From a virus: DNA of 41,574 bases. The notes below the pieces were generated by a model that searched no databases, was not told the origin of the DNA, and was given only the letters and a program-made list of their open reading frames with translations. Every line of letters begins with the position of its first letter. Within the stretch, counting starts at the first letter, position 1. The stretch covers positions 1-41,574 of the IMG/VR virus record IMGVR_UViG_3300046691_000179. One strand, given 5' to 3'. Positions 38,934 through 41,574 of this stretch are shown here, one piece after another. The position numbers were made by a program, and so were the translations under genes.

Positions 38934-39572
38934 TCACACCTTCTCGACGATTGCAAGAGGCATCAGCACCGGCGTCATGCCGCCGAAGACACCCATCTCG
39001 ACGACAGCGTCACCCTTGCCGTCGTCCCTGCACGAGATGATCTTTCCAACGAACGAGGCGAATGGTCCTTCATTCACGCGCACCGTCTCGCCCGCTTTGA
39101 AGATGACGGTCGGGCGCTCCCAATCCAGTGATCCGTCATCTGCCAACGCCTTGAATCTGTTGACCTCGTCATTCGAGATCGGGCGTGGATCGATGCAGCC
39201 GCCAAGCACGCCGATGACGTGATCCATACCTCGAATCCCTAGGAAAGCATCATCGCTCGGCATGAAGCGAACAAGCACATAGCTCGTCATAGCGGGGATC
39301 AATCGGGCCGGCATGACACGTCCCCTGCGTCGATATTCAGGCCCTTTTCGCATCGGCACGACAGCTTCGACGCCGACATCATCCAGGGTGTTTTTCACAG
39401 TTATCTCCCAACCGGACATCACGCGGATAGCAAACCAGGGCGAATCATCGCTGGCGCGAACCGTTGCGGCTGGCAGCAAGCCTTCCCTGATTCGGCGCAT
39501 GCGATCGTCAAACCGCTCACCCATACCAACCGCAATCGGAGCGCCGTCCAATTTATCATGCTGCATCGTCAT
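38934..39572 (-). CDS. NusG-family transcription antiterminator
   Basis: 212 residues. The NGN domain is visible as PWFAIRVMSGWEITVKNTLD and SYVLVRFMPSDDAFLGIRGM; the KOW motif follows in FKAGETVRVNEGPFASFVGK. The order NGN-linker-KOW is that of NusG/RfaH/LoaP-type factors. Sits at the end of the early leftward genes, just before the multi-hairpin leader and the late operon, so it probably lets RNA polymerase read through the late genes. ATG 39572 is preceded by GAGG and overlaps the previous gene by 17 bases. Confidence 0.82.
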   Translation of the reverse strand: MTMQHDKLDGAPIAVGMGERFDDRMRRIREGLLPAATVRASDDSPWFAIRVMSGWEITVKNTLDDVGVEAVVPMRKGPEYRRRGRVMPARLIPAMTSYVLVRFMPSDDAFLGIRGMDHVIGVLGGCIDPRPISNDEVNRFKALADDGSLDWERPTVIFKAGETVRVNEGPFASFVGKIISCRDDGKGDAVVEMGVFGGMTPVLMPLAIVEKV

Positions 39573-40764
39573 GGCCCGCCTCGCTGATTGTGGAGAGAAA
39601 CGCCGTCAACGCATCCTCGACGGCCTGGTCTAAGTCGTTTGCGTTCGGATCGATCGGCGGGAAGTAGGTCCACTCCGGCACGAATTCGATGAACGGCCAA
39701 CCTCTGCGCTCGTGTAACGCCGCCCAAGCATCGATGATCTGGCGGTCGTTGATATGGTGGGCGCCCTGAAATTCAGAAACGAGCAGCAGCAGATCCAGCG
39801 AGGTAACGAACGGCTCCTTGCGCCGCGCCATGTCGCGCATGGTGGTCACCAGCGGCCAGCCGTGCCCAAGGCGCTTGCTGTGCACCAGTGCCTCCCTGGT
39901 GGTCCTTCCAGCCGCGATCTCGCGCTCGTCGAACGTGGTGAAGATGATGCGGCCCTTGGGCTCCCTCGAAAGCGCCGCCAGTCGCGTGCCCATCCAGAGC
40001 TTGCCGCAGACCTTGGCAATGCCGCGCGTCGGCGCTGCCGTCACCTCTTCGGGCACATCGCGCCAATGGCGGTTCTTGAGGTAGACCGCAGCCGCCATGA
40101 TGTCTTCCGGCTTCGCCCAGCGCAGATATGCCGGGGTTCGCTCGACGCATTCGGCGCGCTCTTCCGGCGACAGTGCAAACCACGAATTTCGGGCGAAATC
40201 GACATCGCCCTTTTTCCAATTGGCGTACCAGAGCGTGAAATCGCGTTCGATCTTCTTTCGATCAGATCGCTTCAATCCTCCCTCTTCCGCGACAGCGCCC
40301 GCTTGGTGGGAGTCAGTATTTTTTAAGTAATCAGTATTTACTAGTGTCGGATTCACCGGCGACGGCGGAACCGGCGACGGCAATGCCGTCGCCGGCAAAT
40401 CCGTCTGCGGTAGAAATGCAACACTTTCGCGCTCGCTAACATTTTCAACGCGTTCGGCGTCGCGCGGCTCATCAAAGATCACCAGCACGGATGCGCCGAA
40501 CTTGCCGTCCGCGCGCTGCTGCTCGCGCTCTGCGTAGCCGAACTTCACCAGCTCGGCTACCATCCCGCGCGCCTTGTCGCGGCCGCAGCCACCGCGCTTG
40601 CAGATGTCGCCAATGACGACAGTCCAGTTGTCCGGCTTCGAAAGCAGGTAGCTCAGCAGCCACCGCGCCTCCATGGAAAGCCGACTGTCCTCGAAGACGT
40701 GATTGGGGATGGCCGCATAGCGCGCGTTGCGCACCCCGCGCCGTATGGTTGCCTCCTGGCTCAT
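39556..40764 (-). CDS. Winged-helix replication protein (O-like, putative)
   Basis: 402 residues. Residues about 10-90 form a winged helix-turn-helix of the phage replication-initiator type: AIPNHVFEDSRLSMEARWLL, then IGDICKRGGCGRDKARGMV. The middle is Pro-rich; the C-terminal half (from about 170) is a second helical domain, LWYANWKKGDVDFARNSW. Such proteins bind the origin and recruit the helicase. ATG 40764 overlaps the methyltransferase stop as ATGA; the longer ORF upstream is a shadow. Confidence 0.7.
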   Translation of the reverse strand: MSQEATIRRGVRNARYAAIPNHVFEDSRLSMEARWLLSYLLSKPDNWTVVIGDICKRGGCGRDKARGMVAELVKFGYAEREQQRADGKFGASVLVIFDEPRDAERVENVSERESVAFLPQTDLPATALPSPVPPSPVNPTLVNTDYLKNTDSHQAGAVAEEGGLKRSDRKKIERDFTLWYANWKKGDVDFARNSWFALSPEERAECVERTPAYLRWAKPEDIMAAAVYLKNRHWRDVPEEVTAAPTRGIAKVCGKLWMGTRLAALSREPKGRIIFTTFDEREIAAGRTTREALVHSKRLGHGWPLVTTMRDMARRKEPFVTSLDLLLLVSEFQGAHHINDRQIIDAWAALHERRGWPFIEFVPEWTYFPPIDPNANDLDQAVEDALTAFLSTISEAGHDDAA

Positions 40765-41574
40765 GCCGCCATCCTTTCCGGCACTGCCATGTGATTGCAG
40801 TTGGCGGCGACCAGCGCGGCGGCGACGGGCGGCGATACGCTGTTGCCGACGCATGACACCTGCACCGATTTCGAGAAGACATTCCCGTTCACATCGCGAT
40901 CGATGACGTAATTCCGGGGGAAGCCCTGCGCGTTGTAGAGTTCTCGCGGCGTCAGCATCCGCATGCCGATGTCGACGATGACGAAGGTGATGCCGTCGAA
41001 ATCGATCGTCACGAACTCGCGCTCGTCCCAAAGGCCATGCGAGCGCATGAAGTCCGCTACTTGGCGCGCACGAGCCGCCTGTGCCTCCGTGAAGGGCGGC
41101 ACGCCTATCACGGCCTCGACATGACCGAACCTGTCTCTGGTCGTCACCGTGCGGCATGGCTCGTCCTCGCAACCGCCATCCCCTATCCCGTAGTAAGATT
41201 GCAGGTATGGCATAACCAACTGGCTCTTGCCCTGCCCGTCCGCCATGATGGTGCCCGATGGCACGTCGATCGCATGACCGGTCGAAGTCCCGAACTGGCG
41301 CGCGACGTAGGCGGAGACCAATTGCTGATGGCTACCGCTCTGCGTAATGGTCGACGCGGCCTCGTCCATCGGCCTACCCGGATTGACGCCTCCTACACGG
41401 CGACTGTCGTTGTTGTGCTGGGCCATGAAAGCGCACAGAACCGCGTTCTGATCCTTGTCGCTGGCCGTTATCGTGTGGGCCTGTCCGTCGACCGGTCGGC
41501 ATGACCCGCCCTGCTGCGCATAGGTCAGAACTGGCGCCAGCAATCCGAGAGGGGCGGCGCCACCTGGTCGTTTG
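40761..41574 (-). CDS. DNA cytosine-5 methyltransferase, C-terminal part
   Basis: Continuation of the gene starting at 1206 and read across the circle junction; the stop is at 40761. Motif IX/X region: MRMLTPRELYNAQGFPRNYV, then CVGNSVSPPVAAALVAANC, the ending of m5C methyltransferases. The variable target-recognition domain lies before it, with repeated S-T-I-type segments (AASTITQSGSHQQLV, PSGTIMADGQGKSQLV). Joined length about 630 residues; bases 41448-41574 duplicate 1-127. Confidence 0.92.
   Translation of the reverse strand, partial: KRPGGAAPLGLLAPVLTYAQQGGSCRPVDGQAHTITASDKDQNAVLCAFMAQHNNDSRRVGGVNPGRPMDEAASTITQSGSHQQLVSAYVARQFGTSTGHAIDVPSGTIMADGQGKSQLVMPYLQSYYGIGDGGCEDEPCRTVTTRDRFGHVEAVIGVPPFTEAQAARARQVADFMRSHGLWDEREFVTIDFDGITFVIVDIGMRMLTPRELYNAQGFPRNYVIDRDVNGNVFSKSVQVSCVGNSVSPPVAAALVAANCNHMAVPERMAA
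41448..41574. repeat. Direct terminal repeat, right copy
   Basis: Exact copy of 1-127; see the left copy. Count only one when measuring genome length. Confidence 0.9.

Noticed and set aside
1-41574. tRNA genes and CRISPR arrays
   Set aside because: Searched by eye for TPsiC-like GTTCGA and regular spaced repeats; none formed a cloverleaf or array.

Overview
This window looks like one complete temperate siphophage genome of an alphaproteobacterium, most likely a Rhizobiales host. The host call is inferred from the high GC, the gene-transfer-agent-like tail module, GHNGGP-tailed proteins and the integrase type. Bases 1-127 are repeated exactly at 41448-41574, so the contig closes into a circle of 41,447 unique bp. 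The cytosine methyltransferase gene runs across that junction.

Layout. (A) 5616-7663 is the lysis/lysogeny switch: a LexA/CI-type repressor, a divergent Cro-like gene, and five copies of a TATGCGTTACGCATA-type operator in two clusters that overlap two near-identical promoters (leftward at 5551-5579, rightward at 7535-7563). A DnaQ-TerB fusion gene lies between the clusters. (B) The leftward transcript runs from cro through a CII-like gene, small ORFs, a ParB/MT-A70 fusion, a PAPS-reductase-like ATPase and the m5C methyltransferase. It continues across the junction into a winged-helix replication protein and a NusG-like antiterminator. (C) Still leftward are the late genes: HNH, TerS, TerL, portal, protease, capsid, head-tail connectors, tail tube, tail assembly chaperones, tape measure, minor tail proteins, GNAT, tip protein, fiber, endolysin, holin candidate and Rz/Rz1 pair, ending at a bidirectional terminator near 17104-17140. 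One plus-strand lipoprotein moron (28988-29371) interrupts this block. (D) The rightward transcript carries a small regulator, two repeated structured leaders, small membrane proteins, a phage DNA polymerase beta clamp, and then the centrepiece below, followed by HNH, an excisionase-like gene and a tyrosine integrase.

The centrepiece (11144-15200) is a complete diversity-generating retroelement (DGR). It has two variable target genes, each ending in a variable repeat, a (G/C)14 tract and a GAAA-loop hairpin, then an Avd gene, a template repeat, and a DGR reverse transcriptase with a YMDD active site. Of the 28 VR/TR mismatches I counted by eye (11 in VR1, 17 in VR2), 25 fall on template adenines, which is the DGR signature. 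Unusually, the first target is an in-frame fusion of a nucleoside 2-deoxyribosyltransferase-like domain to the variable C-type-lectin-like domain. The cassette also sits in the early/lysogeny arm rather than beside the tail fibers.

All functional assignments are from reading sequence and motifs by eye; no database search was run.
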